Below, piece after piece: positions 47,789 to 58,463 of a stretch of 64,000 bases of DNA. The translations under genes were made by a program, and so were the position numbers. The DNA lies in assembly GCF_023544865.1 (NCBI RefSeq), contig NZ_JAMJFX010000004.1:1-64000 (forward strand), read 5' to 3'. How positions within the stretch are numbered: position 1 is the first letter of the stretch; every line of letters starts with the position of its first letter. The stretch comes from Phaeovulum molybdatiresistens (GTDB lineage Bacteria; Pseudomonadota; Alphaproteobacteria; Rhodobacterales; Rhodobacteraceae). The notes beneath the pieces are model-generated. The model was not told the DNA's origin. It saw only the letters and a program-made list of their open reading frames with translations, and made no database searches.

Positions 47789-48862
47789 TCAGCCCCGGGT
47801 CAGAACCCGGTTCACATGGCCCATCTTGCGGCCCGGCTTGGCCTCGGCCTTGCCATACAGATGGATCGACAGGTTCTTTTCGCGCGCCAGCTGCGGCACC
47901 TGCAACACGTCGTCGCCGATCAGATTGGTCATTTCCACATCGGCAAAGCGCGACCCGTCGCCCAAGGGCCAGCCCGCCACCGCGCGGATGTGCTGTTCGA
48001 ACTGATCCACGGCGCAGCCCTGCTGGGTCCAATGGCCCGAATTATGCACCCGCGGCGCGATTTCATTGACCAGAAGGCCCTGCGGTGTCACGAACAGTTC
48101 CACCCCCAACACGCCCACATAGTCCAGCGCGTTCAGGATGCGGGCCGCGATCAGCACCGCATCGCTGCGCTGTGCGGGCGTGATGCGGGCGGGCACCGTG
48201 GTGGTGTGCAAGATGCCCGCGCGATGGATGTTTTCGCCGGGATCGAAACAGGCGACCTCACCCGTCACGCCGCGCGCGGCGATGACCGAGATTTCGCGGC
48301 TGAAGTCGACAAAGCCCTCCAGGATCGCCTCGGCCCCCGCCATCGCCGCCAGACCTGCGGGCGCATCGGCGGGCGTCATGATCCGGGCCTGGCCCTTGCC
48401 GTCATAGCCCAGCCGCGTGGTTTTCAGGATCGCGGGCGTGCCGATCCGGTCGATCGCGGCGGCCAAGCTGTCGGCATCGGCGACCACGGCCCAGGGCGCG
48501 GTCGGCAGGCCGATCTCGTTCAGGAAGGTCTTTTCCGCGATCCGGTCCTGGCTGACGGCCAGCGCGCGCCGGCCCGGGCGGATCGGGCGGGTCGCCTCAA
48601 GGATATCCAGTGCCGCGGTGGGGATATTCTCAAACTCATAGGTAATCACATCGACCGAGGCCGCGAATTCCGCCAGCGCCACGGTGTCGTCATAGGCGGC
48701 GGTGGTCACGCGATCGGCGACATGGCCGGCAGGGGGGGTCGCGGCGGGTTCGTAGATGTGCGTCCGAAGCCCAAGGCGCGAGGCAGCGACCGACAGCATC
48801 CGGCCCAGCTGGCCGCCGCCCAGAATGCCGATGGTGGAACCGGGGGGCAGGGCGTCAGCCAT
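47789..48862 (-). CDS. purK: N5-carboxyaminoimidazole ribonucleotide synthase
   Basis: This 357-residue ATP-grasp enzyme acts in purine synthesis with Pur[13 protein letters not shown] is at 13-24, and the ATP-grasp region contains the [12 protein letters not shown] segment. ATG 48862 overlaps the end of purE by 8 bases, a normal order of the two genes. The stop at 47789 is separated from the Nudix start (47748) by 40 bases. Confidence 0.93.
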   Translation of the reverse strand: MADALPPGSTIGILGGGQLGRMLSVAASRLGLRTHIYEPAATPPAGHVADRVTTAAYDDTVALAEFAASVDVITYEFENIPTAALDILEATRPIRPGRRALAVSQDRIAEKTFLNEIGLPTAPWAVVADADSLAAAIDRIGTPAILKTTRLGYDGKGQARIMTPADAPAGLAAMAGAEAILEGFVDFSREISVIAARGVTGEVACFDPGENIHRAGILHTTTVPARITPAQRSDAVLIAARILNALDYVGVLGVELFVTPQGLLVNEIAPRVHNSGHWTQQGCAVDQFEQHIRAVAGWPLGDGSRFADVEMTNLIGDDVLQVPQLAREKNLSIHLYGKAEAKPGRKMGHVNRVLTRG

Positions 48863-49340
48863 CGGTCGGCTCATCGGGGATCGAGGCAGACAGCGCATCG
48901 CGCCAGGCATCCAGCCGGGCGGCCAGCGCGGGATCATTCAGCGCCAGGATGCCCGCGGCCATCAGGCCCGCATTGGCCGCCCCCGCCGCGCCGATCGCCA
49001 TCGTGGCGACCGGATAGCCCTTGGGCATCTGGACGATGGAATACAGGCTGTCGACGCCCGACAGCGCCCGGGTCTGCACCGGCACACCGATCACCGGCAC
49101 CCGGGTTTTCGAGGCCATCATGCCCGGCAGATGCGCCGCCCCGCCCGCGCCCGCGATGATCACCTGCAGCCCGCGGTCCACCGCCGCCTTGCCATAGGCC
49201 CAAAGCCGGTCAGGCGTGCGATGTGCTGACACGATCTTGGCCTCATAGGCGACGCCCAGCTCATCCAGGATTGCGGCTGCCTCCTGCATCGTGGGCCAGT
49301 CCGACTGGCTGCCCATGATGATTCCCACTTTCACGCCCAT
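48855..49340 (-). CDS. purE: N5-carboxyaminoimidazole ribonucleotide mutase
   Basis: This 161-residue enzyme shifts the carboxyl group made by Pur[14 protein letters not shown] is at 6-18, and SAHRTPDR gives the active-site segment. ATG 49340 places the first beta strand at the N-terminus; the upstream ATG six codons earlier is less likely. It is the first gene of purEK. Confidence 0.94.
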   Translation of the reverse strand: MGVKVGIIMGSQSDWPTMQEAAAILDELGVAYEAKIVSAHRTPDRLWAYGKAAVDRGLQVIIAGAGGAAHLPGMMASKTRVPVIGVPVQTRALSGVDSLYSIVQMPKGYPVATMAIGAAGAANAGLMAAGILALNDPALAARLDAWRDALSASIPDEPTDG

Positions 49341-49431
49341 GCACGGCCCCTTGGTCAACTTGGGGGCACTATAGCCAAGGGGGGGCGGGGCGCAATGCCC
49401 GCCCGGTCCTACGGTGGCCGCCCAAGGGGCG

Positions 49432-49650
49432 TCAGGCGATGATATCGGGCGTCAGCTGATCCTGCAGCCGGGCGATCTCATCTTTCAGCCGCAGTTTCTG
49501 CTTTTTCAGGCGCACCAGCGCCAGTTGATCGCCACGCCCTGATACCGTCAGCGCATGGATCGCATCGTCCAGATCCCGATGCTCGCGGCGCAACACCTCC
49601 AGCTTCACGCGAAGCACCTCTTCGGGGTTCATCTCGATCTGCGCGTTCAT
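49432..49650 (-). CDS. DUF465 (YdcH-like) small protein
   Basis: A 72-residue, charged helical protein with the conserved middle LDDAIHAL and [11 protein letters not shown] of the YdcH/DUF465 family. It probably forms a coiled-coil hairpin. Function is not known. ATG 49650 gives the family length. It is upstream of purE (91 bases) and divergent from the Hsp20 promoter region (237 bases). Confidence 0.75.
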   Translation of the reverse strand: MNAQIEMNPEEVLRVKLEVLRREHRDLDDAIHALTVSGRGDQLALVRLKKQKLRLKDEIARLQDQLTPDIIA

Positions 49651-49792
49651 GTGCGGTTCCAATACAGGATGGCAGGGCAACAAGGCACAACGTCCCATGT
49701 GATTCGTTCGCATGGGGGTGGCCTTTCATTTAGTATAGCAATTTCCGGCCCTTGCGGGGGGAATTTTCCTGCCCCGCGCGCGGTCACGCCCC

Positions 49793-49821
49793 CTTGCAGT
49801 GGCCCCTGGCCTTGCCCATAT
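49793..49821 (+). promoter_or_regulatory. Sigma-32-like promoter of hsp20
   Basis: CTTGCAG (49793-49799), 14 bases and GCCCATAT (49814-49821) resemble the heat-shock consensus CTTGAA with CCCCATNT. The spacer length equals that of the rpoH promoter at 54553. It lies about 65 bases before the Hsp20 start. Confidence 0.5.
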
Positions 49822-49887
49822 TTCCACCAAGGGCTGCCGATGATCGGGGCCTTCCCAAGGCAATGTCGCTTTGAAAAGGGCTTGCAG

Positions 49888-50301
49888 ATGACGAAACTTA
49901 GCTTTGGCGCGCATCCCCATCTGCTGGGGTTCGATCAGCTGGAACGGCTGGTGGAACGGACGGCGAAGGGCGGATCGGATGCCTATCCCCCATACAATAT
50001 CGAACAATGCGGCGCGGATGCCTTCCGCATTACGCTGGCCGTTGCGGGCTTTGCCGAACCTGATCTGGCGATCACCATGGAAGATCGCGCCTTGGTCATT
50101 CGCGGGCGTCAGGCCGAAGATGGTGCTGCCCGCGTGTTCCTGCATCGCGGCATCGCCGCGCGGGCCTTCCAGCGCAGCTTCGTTTTGGCCGACGGGGTCG
50201 AGGTGGCCGGGGCGCTGCTGGAAAATGGCTTGCTGCACATCGACCTCAAGCGCGCGGCGCCCGAGCCGGTGGTGCAGCGGATCCCGATCCGGCGCAGTTG
50301 A
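49888..50301 (+). CDS. Hsp20-family small heat-shock protein
   Basis: A 137-residue alpha-crystallin-type chaperone (IbpA-like). The core runs from YNIEQCGADAFRITLAVAGF (42-61) to NGLLHIDLKRAAPEP. It binds denatured proteins for later refolding by DnaK or ClpB. It is followed after 15 bases by a DUF1150 gene, a pairing usual in this group, and sits behind a heat-shock-like promoter. Confidence 0.9.
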   Translation: MTKLSFGAHPHLLGFDQLERLVERTAKGGSDAYPPYNIEQCGADAFRITLAVAGFAEPDLAITMEDRALVIRGRQAEDGAARVFLHRGIAARAFQRSFVLADGVEVAGALLENGLLHIDLKRAAPEPVVQRIPIRRS

Positions 50302-50316
50302 GAAAGGGGTGACATC

Positions 50317-50544
50317 ATGGATGTAAAATTCGATTTCGGGACCGAAAGCGGCGAGCGGATCGTTTATGTCCGCCCGGTGGCCGTGGCTGACCTGTCCGAG
50401 GAAATCCGTGCCCAAGCCATGGGGCTGCAGACGCTTTACGCGCTGCATGACGAAAGCGGCGAGCGGCTGGCCCTGGTCAAGGACCGCTGGATGGCCTTCG
50501 CGCTGGCGCGCCAGAACGATCGCACCCCCGTCAACGTGCATTGA
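50317..50544 (+). CDS. DUF1150 family protein
   Basis: A 75-residue protein with the family pattern VYVRPVAVADLSEEIRAQA and DRWMAFALARQNDRTPV. DUF1150 genes are commonly found downstream of hsp20 in alphaproteobacteria, so a supporting role in the stress response is inferred. No mechanism is known. It lies 15 bases after the hsp20 stop. Confidence 0.82.
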   Translation: MDVKFDFGTESGERIVYVRPVAVADLSEEIRAQAMGLQTLYALHDESGERLALVKDRWMAFALARQNDRTPVNVH

Positions 50545-50639
50545 CGTCAGGCTGCCTTGGCCCGCCGCCCAACGCATTGCGGGCGCCAAGGGATCGGGTG
50601 CTGGGCCCCGACCGTCTGTTTCCCTTCCCATTGCGGCGA

Positions 50640-51668
50640 TCAGGCCGACATCATTGCCTGCGCCTCTTTCCCGGTTGCGCACATCCGCGCCGTTGGGCCG
50701 CCGCCCTGAAAGCCTGGGCCCAGTTCCGGGAACAGCGCCAGCACCTCGGCGCGGGTGTCTTCATCCAGCAGCGTTGCGGAATGGGGCCCGGGGTGGAAGC
50801 TTTCGCTCAGCAACCCGTCAGAGGCGACGATTTCGTGCCGGTCGAACAGGATATGGACATAGGTGACCCAATCGCTGGGGGCCCGGACAACATCTGACCC
50901 GTTTACCAGATCCTTGGCCGCCACCAGAACCTCGGGCGTGCCACACCACAATTCCGCCCGCCAGCCCGACACCAGCACGCGGTGCTGCGGCGACAACCGG
51001 ATATCGACCCCATTGTCGAACGCACCCGCGCGGATCAGCACGGGGGCATGAACCCCATCGCCGCGCACCCGCCGCATGCCGATCCAGCGCAGGGGTTGCA
51101 GCCCGTGATCCAGCGTCGCCACCAGATCCCCCGGACGCAGCCGTTCGATCGGGACCGGCCCCCGCGCCGTATCGATCGGCGTACCCGCGGTGAAGCAGAC
51201 GAAGGGCGCGTCGAACGTGGCCACATAGGCGCCGACGTATTCGACCCCGTCGAATGTCCCCAGCGTGATCTTGCTGACCTTGGTATATTTGGCATCAATC
51301 GGGATGCTGATGTCCAACAAGCGCGCGGCATAGGTGCCATCGGTGAACAGGGAGACGCCAAGCCGGGCATCGGTGTAGGTCACGCCATCAATCACAATCG
51401 TGCTGTTAATATATTGCGCGATTTCAAGAACGGTCTTTTCGACGCCGCCGATGATCACGCGGTCCACGGTTGTGAGGCTTTCGTCATCGGTATCGGCGTC
51501 ATTGATGATGCCGTCATCATTGGCGTCGCGCAGGATGCTGGCGGTATATGTCGAGGGGTCAACGGACAGGCCATTTCCGTTCGCGCCCAGATTGTCCTGT
51601 GATGTCAACGTGAACCCGGGCCAAAGCGTGCTGCCCGAATACCAAAGCCAGCTTTCCGTGTCTGCCAT
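50640..51668 (-). CDS. Hint-domain protein with EF-hand-like loop
   Basis: A 342-residue protein. The C-terminal part contains a Hedgehog/intein (Hint) module: the CFTAGTPI start with Cys158, then LSPQHRVLVSG with His229. Many alphaproteobacterial Hint proteins of this class are secreted or surface-linked. The N-terminal part has the calcium-loop pattern DANDDGIINDAD (48-59), as in EF-hands and dockerins. No signal peptide is obvious, so a type I or other C-terminal route may be used. The ATG at 51668 is favoured over an earlier one at 51722. It lies downstream of trxB on the same strand. Confidence 0.78.
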   Translation of the reverse strand: MADTESWLWYSGSTLWPGFTLTSQDNLGANGNGLSVDPSTYTASILRDANDDGIINDADTDDESLTTVDRVIIGGVEKTVLEIAQYINSTIVIDGVTYTDARLGVSLFTDGTYAARLLDISIPIDAKYTKVSKITLGTFDGVEYVGAYVATFDAPFVCFTAGTPIDTARGPVPIERLRPGDLVATLDHGLQPLRWIGMRRVRGDGVHAPVLIRAGAFDNGVDIRLSPQHRVLVSGWRAELWCGTPEVLVAAKDLVNGSDVVRAPSDWVTYVHILFDRHEIVASDGLLSESFHPGPHSATLLDEDTRAEVLALFPELGPGFQGGGPTARMCATGKEAQAMMSA

Positions 51669-51732
51669 CGCTGTCGTGCTCCGCAACCAGTTCTGGTCGG
51701 GATACGCAACAGAAGTGAACAAACCGGAAATG

Positions 51733-51763
51733 CCGGGCCGATTCGACGCGCTAACCGGCCCGG
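51733..51763 (-). terminator. Stem-loop after trxB
   Basis: CCGGGCCG (51733-51740) pairs with CGGCCCGG (51756-51763) across a 15-base loop. The following minus-strand bases include a short ATTT, so termination is possible but weak. Confidence 0.35.
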
Positions 51764-51770
51764 ATCAGGA

Positions 51771-53395
<1,625 letters not shown>

Positions 53396-53620
53396 TCGCT
53401 GGTGGCCGCGCGCCCCCTCTAGGGGCCCTCGGCTGTGGGGCTTCGCCCCGGGGTCTGCACCTGCCCCTTCGGCTTTGCAGAAATATCACGGGGTGCGGGG
53501 CTGAGCCCCGCTTGCACCCGATGATCCGGCGCAGCGCCGGGTCTGCGCTCCGCGCGGGAGTATTTTTGCCAAGAAGAAGGCGCCACCGAACTCACCGCGA
53601 CGCCGATGGCCTTGCGCCCA
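53396..53620. repeat. Repeat-rich region between lrp-like gene and rpoH, two repeat types
   Basis: It contains CCTTCGGCTTTGCAGAAATATC (described as two parts: CCTTCGGCTTTG and CAGAAATATC, 53466-53487), the type A core in reverse, and CGCGCGGGAGTATTTTTGCC then AAGAAGAAGG (53551-53580), a type B form also seen at 61209-61240. Small GC hairpins (GGGGCTTCGCCCC and CGGCGCAGCGCCG) lie between them. The region is between convergent genes. Confidence 0.65.
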
Positions 53621-54520
53621 TCAGGCCGGGATCACCATGCCCTTTTCACGCGCCAGAACCCGCATCCGGCCCTGCAGCTTTTCGAAGGCGCGCACCTCGA
53701 TCTGGCGAATGCGTTCGCGGCTGACGTCATATTGCGTGGACAGATCTTCAAGCGTGACCGGTTCGTCGCGCAGCCGACGTTGCATCAGGATGTCGCGTTC
53801 GCGTTCATTCAGCACGTCCATTGCCGCCACCAGCATGGCCCGCCGGGTCTGCAGTTCATCGGCTTCGGCATAGGCTTCGGCCTGGTTGGCATCTTCATCT
53901 TCCAGCCAGTCCTGCCACTGTGCCGCCGAATCACCATCGGCCGACCCGATCTGCGCGTTCAGCGATGCATCGCCCCCCGACATCCGCCGGTTCATCGCGA
54001 TGACCTCATCCTCGGTCACGCTCAGATCACGCGCGATCTGGGCCACGTTTTCCGGGCGCAGATCGCCTTCCTCCAGCGCGCCGATCTTCGACTTTGCCTT
54101 GCGCAGGTTGAAGAACAGCTTTTTCTGCGCCGAGGTCGTGCCCAGTTTCACCAGGCTCCAGGACCGCAGGATATATTCCTGGATCGCGGCGCGGATCCAC
54201 CACATCGCATAGGTGGCCAGCCGGAAGCCCTTTTCCGGGTCAAAGCGCTTCACCGCCTGCATCAGGCCCACATTCGCCTCGGAAATCACCTCGGCCTGGG
54301 GCAGGCCATAGCCGCGGTAGCCCATCGCGATCTTCGCCGCCAGCCGCAGATGCGAGGTCACAAGCCGATGCGCCGCCTGGGGGTCCTGATGGTCAACCCA
54401 TGCCTTGGCAAGCATGTATTCCTCTTCCGGTTCCAGCAGCGGAAATTTCCGGATTTCCTGCAAATAACGGTTCAGCCCCTGTTCGGGGCTGGGCGCGGGC
54501 AGGTTTGCATAGCTGGTCAT
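53621..54520 (-). CDS. rpoH: RNA polymerase sigma factor RpoH (sigma-32)
   Basis: The 299-residue heat-shock sigma factor. Region 2 has TYAMWWIRAAIQEYILRSWS (103-122), the RpoH box QKKLFFNLR is at 132-140 and region 4 has SRERIRQIEVRAFEKLQ near the C-terminus. It directs transcription of chaperone and protease genes. The gene carries a heat-shock-type promoter of its own (54553-54581), so autoregulation is likely. It is convergent with the Lrp-like gene. Confidence 0.95.
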   Translation of the reverse strand: MTSYANLPAPSPEQGLNRYLQEIRKFPLLEPEEEYMLAKAWVDHQDPQAAHRLVTSHLRLAAKIAMGYRGYGLPQAEVISEANVGLMQAVKRFDPEKGFRLATYAMWWIRAAIQEYILRSWSLVKLGTTSAQKKLFFNLRKAKSKIGALEEGDLRPENVAQIARDLSVTEDEVIAMNRRMSGGDASLNAQIGSADGDSAAQWQDWLEDEDANQAEAYAEADELQTRRAMLVAAMDVLNERERDILMQRRLRDEPVTLEDLSTQYDVSRERIRQIEVRAFEKLQGRMRVLAREKGMVIPA

Positions 54521-54552
54521 CAGCGTCTCATCTCCCTCCTCGAGACCGGCTT

Positions 54553-54581
54553 ACATGGGGGTCCGATGCATCCGGTTCAAG
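54553..54581 (-). promoter_or_regulatory. Sigma-32-like promoter of rpoH
   Basis: On the minus strand CTTGAAC (54575-54581), 14 bases and CCCCATGT (54553-54560) match the heat-shock consensus CTTGAA with CCCCATNT closely. It lies about 33 bases before the rpoH start codon. This would allow RpoH to activate its own gene. Confidence 0.75.
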
Positions 54582-54697
54582 ACCAACGCGCCGGGTGTCT
54601 TGCGGTTCCGGCGCGTGGTCTAACATGTATTCTTTAACGCAGGATGAAACGGTTTCCGGCGCAGTGCAACAACTGAACCGTTCGGTTCACGCGCTTG

Positions 54698-55732
54698 TCA
54701 GCCCCGCAGCGAGGCCAGAAGCGCCTGCATGTCGGCCGGAAGTGGCGAGGTGAAGGACAGATCCTTGCCCGTCACCGGATGCACGAAGCCCAGGGTTGCC
54801 GCATGCAGCGCCTGCCGGGGAAAGGCCGCAGCCGCCTGCACCGCTGCCTCGCCCACCGCTTTCGTGGGCAGTTTGCGCCGCCCGCCATAGGTCGGATCCC
54901 CGATCAGCCCGTGCCCGGCATGGGCCAGATGCACGCGGATCTGATGCGTGCGGCCCGTCTCCAGCCAGCAATCCAGCAGCGCGGCAACGGGCGGGGTGCC
55001 AAAGGCCTCAACCACGCGCGCGCGGGTGACCGCATGGCGCCCGCCCTCGAACAGGACGGCCTGACGCTGCCGGTCGGTCTTGTGCCGCGCCAGATGCGAG
55101 GTGATTTTCAGCACGTTTCCCGCCTCGAAGCTGACCCCGCGGGTGCCACGCAGGCGCGGATCGGCGGCATCGGGCAGGCCATGCACCACGGCCATATAGT
55201 GGCGGTGGACCGTGTGCGTTTCGAACTGCGCGGCAAGGCCATGATGCGCGCGATCCGATTTCGCCACCACCAAAAGGCCCGAGGTATCCTTGTCGATCCG
55301 GTGCACGATGCCCGGGCGCGCCTCGCCGCCCACGCCCGACAGCCGTCCGCCGAAATGGTGCAGAAGCGCATTGACCAGTGTGCCATCGGCCGATCCGGGG
55401 GCCGGATGCACCACCATCCCCGCGGGCTTGTCGATGACGATCAGATCCTCATCCTCCCAGAGCACGGTCAGGGGGATATCCTGGGCCTCGGTTTCCACCG
55501 GGCGGGCCGGTTCCAGCGCAATCTCATAGACCTCGCCGGGGCTGACCTTGGCCTTCTGGTCGGTCACCGCCACGCCATCGCGCGTGACCGCGCCTTCGGT
55601 GATCAACCGTGCCAGCCGGGATCGGGACAGGGCGGCTTGCTCTGGCACTTCGGCGGCAAGCGCCTTATCAAGGCGATCGGCCGGGGCCTCGCCCATCACC
55701 ACTTGCAGGATACGCTGTTCAATGTCCGACAT
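54698..55732 (-). CDS. rluD: RluD-type pseudouridine synthase
   Basis: This 344-residue enzyme makes pseudouridines in 23S rRNA. The N-terminal S4-type domain (about 15-85) precedes the catalytic HRIDKDTSGLLVVAK, whose Asp is the catalytic residue, and the late GRTHQIRVHLAHAG. ATG 55732 gives the full protein. The first base of its start codon lies one base inside the start of the divergent DUF6476-like gene. Confidence 0.92.
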   Translation of the reverse strand: MSDIEQRILQVVMGEAPADRLDKALAAEVPEQAALSRSRLARLITEGAVTRDGVAVTDQKAKVSPGEVYEIALEPARPVETEAQDIPLTVLWEDEDLIVIDKPAGMVVHPAPGSADGTLVNALLHHFGGRLSGVGGEARPGIVHRIDKDTSGLLVVAKSDRAHHGLAAQFETHTVHRHYMAVVHGLPDAADPRLRGTRGVSFEAGNVLKITSHLARHKTDRQRQAVLFEGGRHAVTRARVVEAFGTPPVAALLDCWLETGRTHQIRVHLAHAGHGLIGDPTYGGRRKLPTKAVGEAAVQAAAAFPRQALHAATLGFVHPVTGKDLSFTSPLPADMQALLASLRG

Positions 55733-56030
55733 GATGCCTTCCGATGGCCCCCAAGCCCCGCTGCCCGAGGTCCGCTTTCTCAAGATCCTGGTGACGACGC
55801 TGACCGCCACGATGATCGTGGGTCTTGTAGCGATCATCGCGCTGCTTGTCATCCGCTTGCCGGGCGCCGCGCCCCTGCCCGAACTGCCCGCCGCGATCAC
55901 CCTGCCCGAAGGCGCGCGGGTGCAATCGCTGACATTCGCGCGCGACCATCTGGTTGTGGTGACCGATCAGGACATGGTCCTGATCTACACGCCGCAGGGC
56001 GAATTGCGCCAAAGCCTGACCCTGAACTGA
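55731..56030 (+). CDS. Small DUF6476-type membrane protein
   Basis: A 99-residue protein with one membrane helix (about 17-43, KILVTTLTATMIVGLVAIIA and LLVIRL) and a C-terminal periplasmic part with TFARDHLVVVTDQDMVLIYT. It is recognisable as the small protein that sits beside rluD in Rhodobacterales. Its start is ATG 55731 or 55734, with the rluD start on the other strand at 55732-55730, so the two start codons overlap. Function is unknown. Confidence 0.72.
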   Translation: MMPSDGPQAPLPEVRFLKILVTTLTATMIVGLVAIIALLVIRLPGAAPLPELPAAITLPEGARVQSLTFARDHLVVVTDQDMVLIYTPQGELRQSLTLN

Positions 56031-56035
56031 CCGCG

Positions 56036-56063
56036 CCCCTTCGGCTTTGTGCAAATATCCCCG
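56036..56063. repeat. Dispersed hairpin repeat, half copy
   Basis: CCCCTTCGGCTTTGTGCAAA then TATCCCCG is the reverse complement of the type A core. It lies between the DUF6476-like gene and ubiK, which converge, and has no paired arm. Confidence 0.6.
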
Positions 56064-56107
56064 CCGGAGGCTTCCGCACCAACCGCGCGCGACCGGCCGG
56101 GACGGGA

Positions 56108-56398
56108 TCAGCTGTCCGCCTTCTTCGCGCGGGCCCGGGCGGGCTTGTCCGCCGGGGCAGCAGCGGCCTCAAGCGCGTCCAGCCGCGCCTTCAGCGCCTC
56201 ATTCTCCTCACGTGCCTTTTGCGCCATCGCACGCACCGCATCGAATTCCTCGCGGGTGACAAAGTCGCGCTCGGCGAGCCAGCGGTCCATCCAGGATTTC
56301 ATCGCCGTCTCGGCCTCGGTCCGGGCGCCCTGCGCCACGCCCATGGCACTGGTCATCAGGCGGGACATTTCGTCGAAGAATTTGTTGGGCGTCTGCAT
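56108..56398 (-). CDS. ubiK: UbiK-family accessory factor
   Basis: The 96-residue protein has an amphipathic N-terminal helix ([20 protein letters not shown]) followed by a coiled-coil C-terminus ([19 protein letters not shown]), the BMFP/YqiC pattern of UbiK, a helper in ubiquinone biosynthesis. A lysine-rich tail ends it. It is divergent from lgt. Confidence 0.85.
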   Translation of the reverse strand: MQTPNKFFDEMSRLMTSAMGVAQGARTEAETAMKSWMDRWLAERDFVTREEFDAVRAMAQKAREENEALKARLDALEAAAAPADKPARARAKKADS

Positions 56399-56508
56399 GG
56401 CTTCCTCCGCTCACGGGGTTTTGCCCTATATGGGCGGGGCGGGCGGAAAGCTCAAGGTTGACTTCGTCGCGGGGCCGGGGCTTTCTCCGCCCGATTGCAG
56501 AGGACCCC

Positions 56509-57387
56509 ATGGCCATACCCTTTCCCGAAATCGACCCCAACGCCCTTGTCATCCCGGTGCTGGATCTGCCGCTGCGCTGGTATGCGCTGGCCTATATCGC
56601 GGGCCTGATCCTGGGCTGGCGGATCATCGTGGGGCTGATGAAGCGTCCCGCGCTGTGGGGCGGGCAGGCGCCGATGGCGCCCGCACGGGTCGAGGATTTG
56701 CTGACCGCGGTGATCCTGGGCGTGGTGATCGGCGGGCGGCTGGGCTTTGTGCTGTTCTATCAGCCGGGCTATTACCTGGCCAACCCGGCCGAGATCGTGA
56801 AGGTCTGGCAGGGCGGCATGTCCTTTCACGGCGGCTTTCTGGGCGTCGTGGTCGCAGCGTGGTGGTTCTGCCGCCGCAATGCGATCGCGGCCCTGCCGGT
56901 GGCCGATGCCTTCGCGTTGGCCGCGCCGGTGGGCCTGTTCTTCGGCCGGCTTGCCAATTTCATCAATGCCGAGCTGTGGGGTCGCCCGACCGATGCGCCC
57001 TGGGGCGTGATCTTCCCGGGTGCTGCGGCGCAGGATTGTCCGGGCGTCACGGGCCCTTGCGCGCGCCACCCCTCGCAGCTCTATGAGGCGGGACTGGAAG
57101 GGCTTTTGCTGGGCGCGGTGCTGTGGCTGTTGCTGGCGCGCGGCGGTCTGCGTCGGCCGGGGCTTCTGTTGGGTGTGTTTCTGGCGGGTTATGGCGCGGC
57201 GCGCTTCTTTGTTGAACTGTTCCGCCAAGCCGATGCGCAATTCATCACGCCCGACAATCCGCTGGGCCATGCCATCCAGTTTGGCGGCTTCGGCCTGTCG
57301 ATGGGGCAGTTGCTGTCGCTGCCGATGATCGTGATCGGCCTGGCCTTCGTGGCCCGCGCGCTGGCGCGGGCGCGCGTGGCGGCATGA
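56509..57387 (+). CDS. lgt: Prolipoprotein diacylglyceryl transferase
   Basis: This 292-residue inner-membrane enzyme adds diacylglycerol to the lipoprotein cysteine. The Lgt signature region [17 protein letters not shown] is at about 147-163, with several hydrophobic segments and HGGFLG near 106. The ATG at 56509 gives the family start. Its stop overlaps the MidA-type gene (ATGA at 57384-57387). Confidence 0.94.
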   Translation: MAIPFPEIDPNALVIPVLDLPLRWYALAYIAGLILGWRIIVGLMKRPALWGGQAPMAPARVEDLLTAVILGVVIGGRLGFVLFYQPGYYLANPAEIVKVWQGGMSFHGGFLGVVVAAWWFCRRNAIAALPVADAFALAAPVGLFFGRLANFINAELWGRPTDAPWGVIFPGAAAQDCPGVTGPCARHPSQLYEAGLEGLLLGAVLWLLLARGGLRRPGLLLGVFLAGYGAARFFVELFRQADAQFITPDNPLGHAIQFGGFGLSMGQLLSLPMIVIGLAFVARALARARVAA

Positions 57388-58460
57388 CGCCGCTGGCCGC
57401 GATCCTGGCGCGTCGTATCGCCGCCGACGGGCCGATGCGGCTGGATCACTACATGGCCGAATGCCTGCTGCATCCGCGCCACGGCTATTACGCCACCCGC
57501 GATCCCTTTGGCACGGGGGGCGATTTCACCACCGCGCCCGAGATTTCGCAGATGTTCGGTGAAATGCTGGGCCTGTGTCTGGCGCAGGTCTGGCTGGATC
57601 AGGGCCGCCCCGATCCCTTTGCCCTGGCCGAGCTTGGCCCCGGCCGTGGCACGTTGATGGCCGATGTGCTGCGCGCGATCACCGCGGTCCCGGGCATGGC
57701 GGCGGCGGCCCGCGTGCATCTGGTTGAGGCATCAGCCACCCTGCGCGACGTCCAGCGCGCAACGCTTCAGCGCCACGCGGTCAGCTGGCACGACAGCGTA
57801 GACACGCTGCCCGATCTGCCGTTGCTCCTGCTGGCCAACGAATTTTTCGATGCCCTGCCGATCCGGCAGTTTCAGCGTCAGGGCCCGGGCTGGTGCGAAC
57901 GTCATGTCGGCCTGTCGCCCGATGGTGCCTTGCAGCCGGGCCTGTCGCCTGCCCATCCCGTCGCGGATCTGGCGCATCGGCTGGCGGACACGGCCGAGGG
58001 CGCGGTGGTCGAAACTTGCCCCGCCGCCCCGCCGATCATGGCGGCCATTGCGGCACGTATCGCCGCGAAGGGCGGGGTGGCGATCGTGGTGGATTATGGC
58101 CATTGGCATTCGCTGGGGGACACGTTTCAGGCGCTGCGCGCCCATCGCCCCGAAAGCCCCTATGCCCACCCCGGCGAGGCCGATCTGACGGCGCATGTCG
58201 ATTTCGAACCGCTGGCTGCCGCCGCCCGCGCCGCCGGGGCGGCGGTTTCAGGCATGACCGCGCAGGGGGTGCTGCTGGAACGGCTGGGCATCACCGCGCG
58301 CGCGCAGGCGCTGGCCGCACGGCTGACCGGGGCGGCACTGGACAGCCATATTGCCGCACATCGGCGCTTGACCCATCCTTTGGAAATGGGAAACCTGTTC
58401 CAAAGCCTTGCCATCCATCCCCGCAACATGCCCCTTCCCCCGGGCTTCGACGGTGCCTGA
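57384..58460 (+). CDS. MidA/NDUFAF7-type SAM-dependent methyltransferase
   Basis: This 358-residue protein resembles the MidA/NDUFAF7 family, which in mitochondria methylates an arginine of the complex I subunit NDUFS2. The N-terminal [16 protein letters not shown] and the SAM site [15 protein letters not shown] (about 73-87) fit. A bacterial role in complex I assembly is plausible. It is translationally coupled to lgt and lies 3 bases before pgeF. Confidence 0.85.
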   Translation: MTPLAAILARRIAADGPMRLDHYMAECLLHPRHGYYATRDPFGTGGDFTTAPEISQMFGEMLGLCLAQVWLDQGRPDPFALAELGPGRGTLMADVLRAITAVPGMAAAARVHLVEASATLRDVQRATLQRHAVSWHDSVDTLPDLPLLLLANEFFDALPIRQFQRQGPGWCERHVGLSPDGALQPGLSPAHPVADLAHRLADTAEGAVVETCPAAPPIMAAIAARIAAKGGVAIVVDYGHWHSLGDTFQALRAHRPESPYAHPGEADLTAHVDFEPLAAAARAAGAAVSGMTAQGVLLERLGITARAQALAARLTGAALDSHIAAHRRLTHPLEMGNLFQSLAIHPRNMPLPPGFDGA

Positions 58461-58463
58461 CCC

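Noticed and set aside
54400..54753. Plus-strand 117-residue frame upstream of rpoH
   Set aside because: It covers the rpoH start and promoter and has no recognisable domain.
54695..56461. Plus-strand frame of 588 residues opposite rluD
   Set aside because: Shadow frame; rluD carries catalytic motifs, and the frame also runs through the repeat and ubiK.
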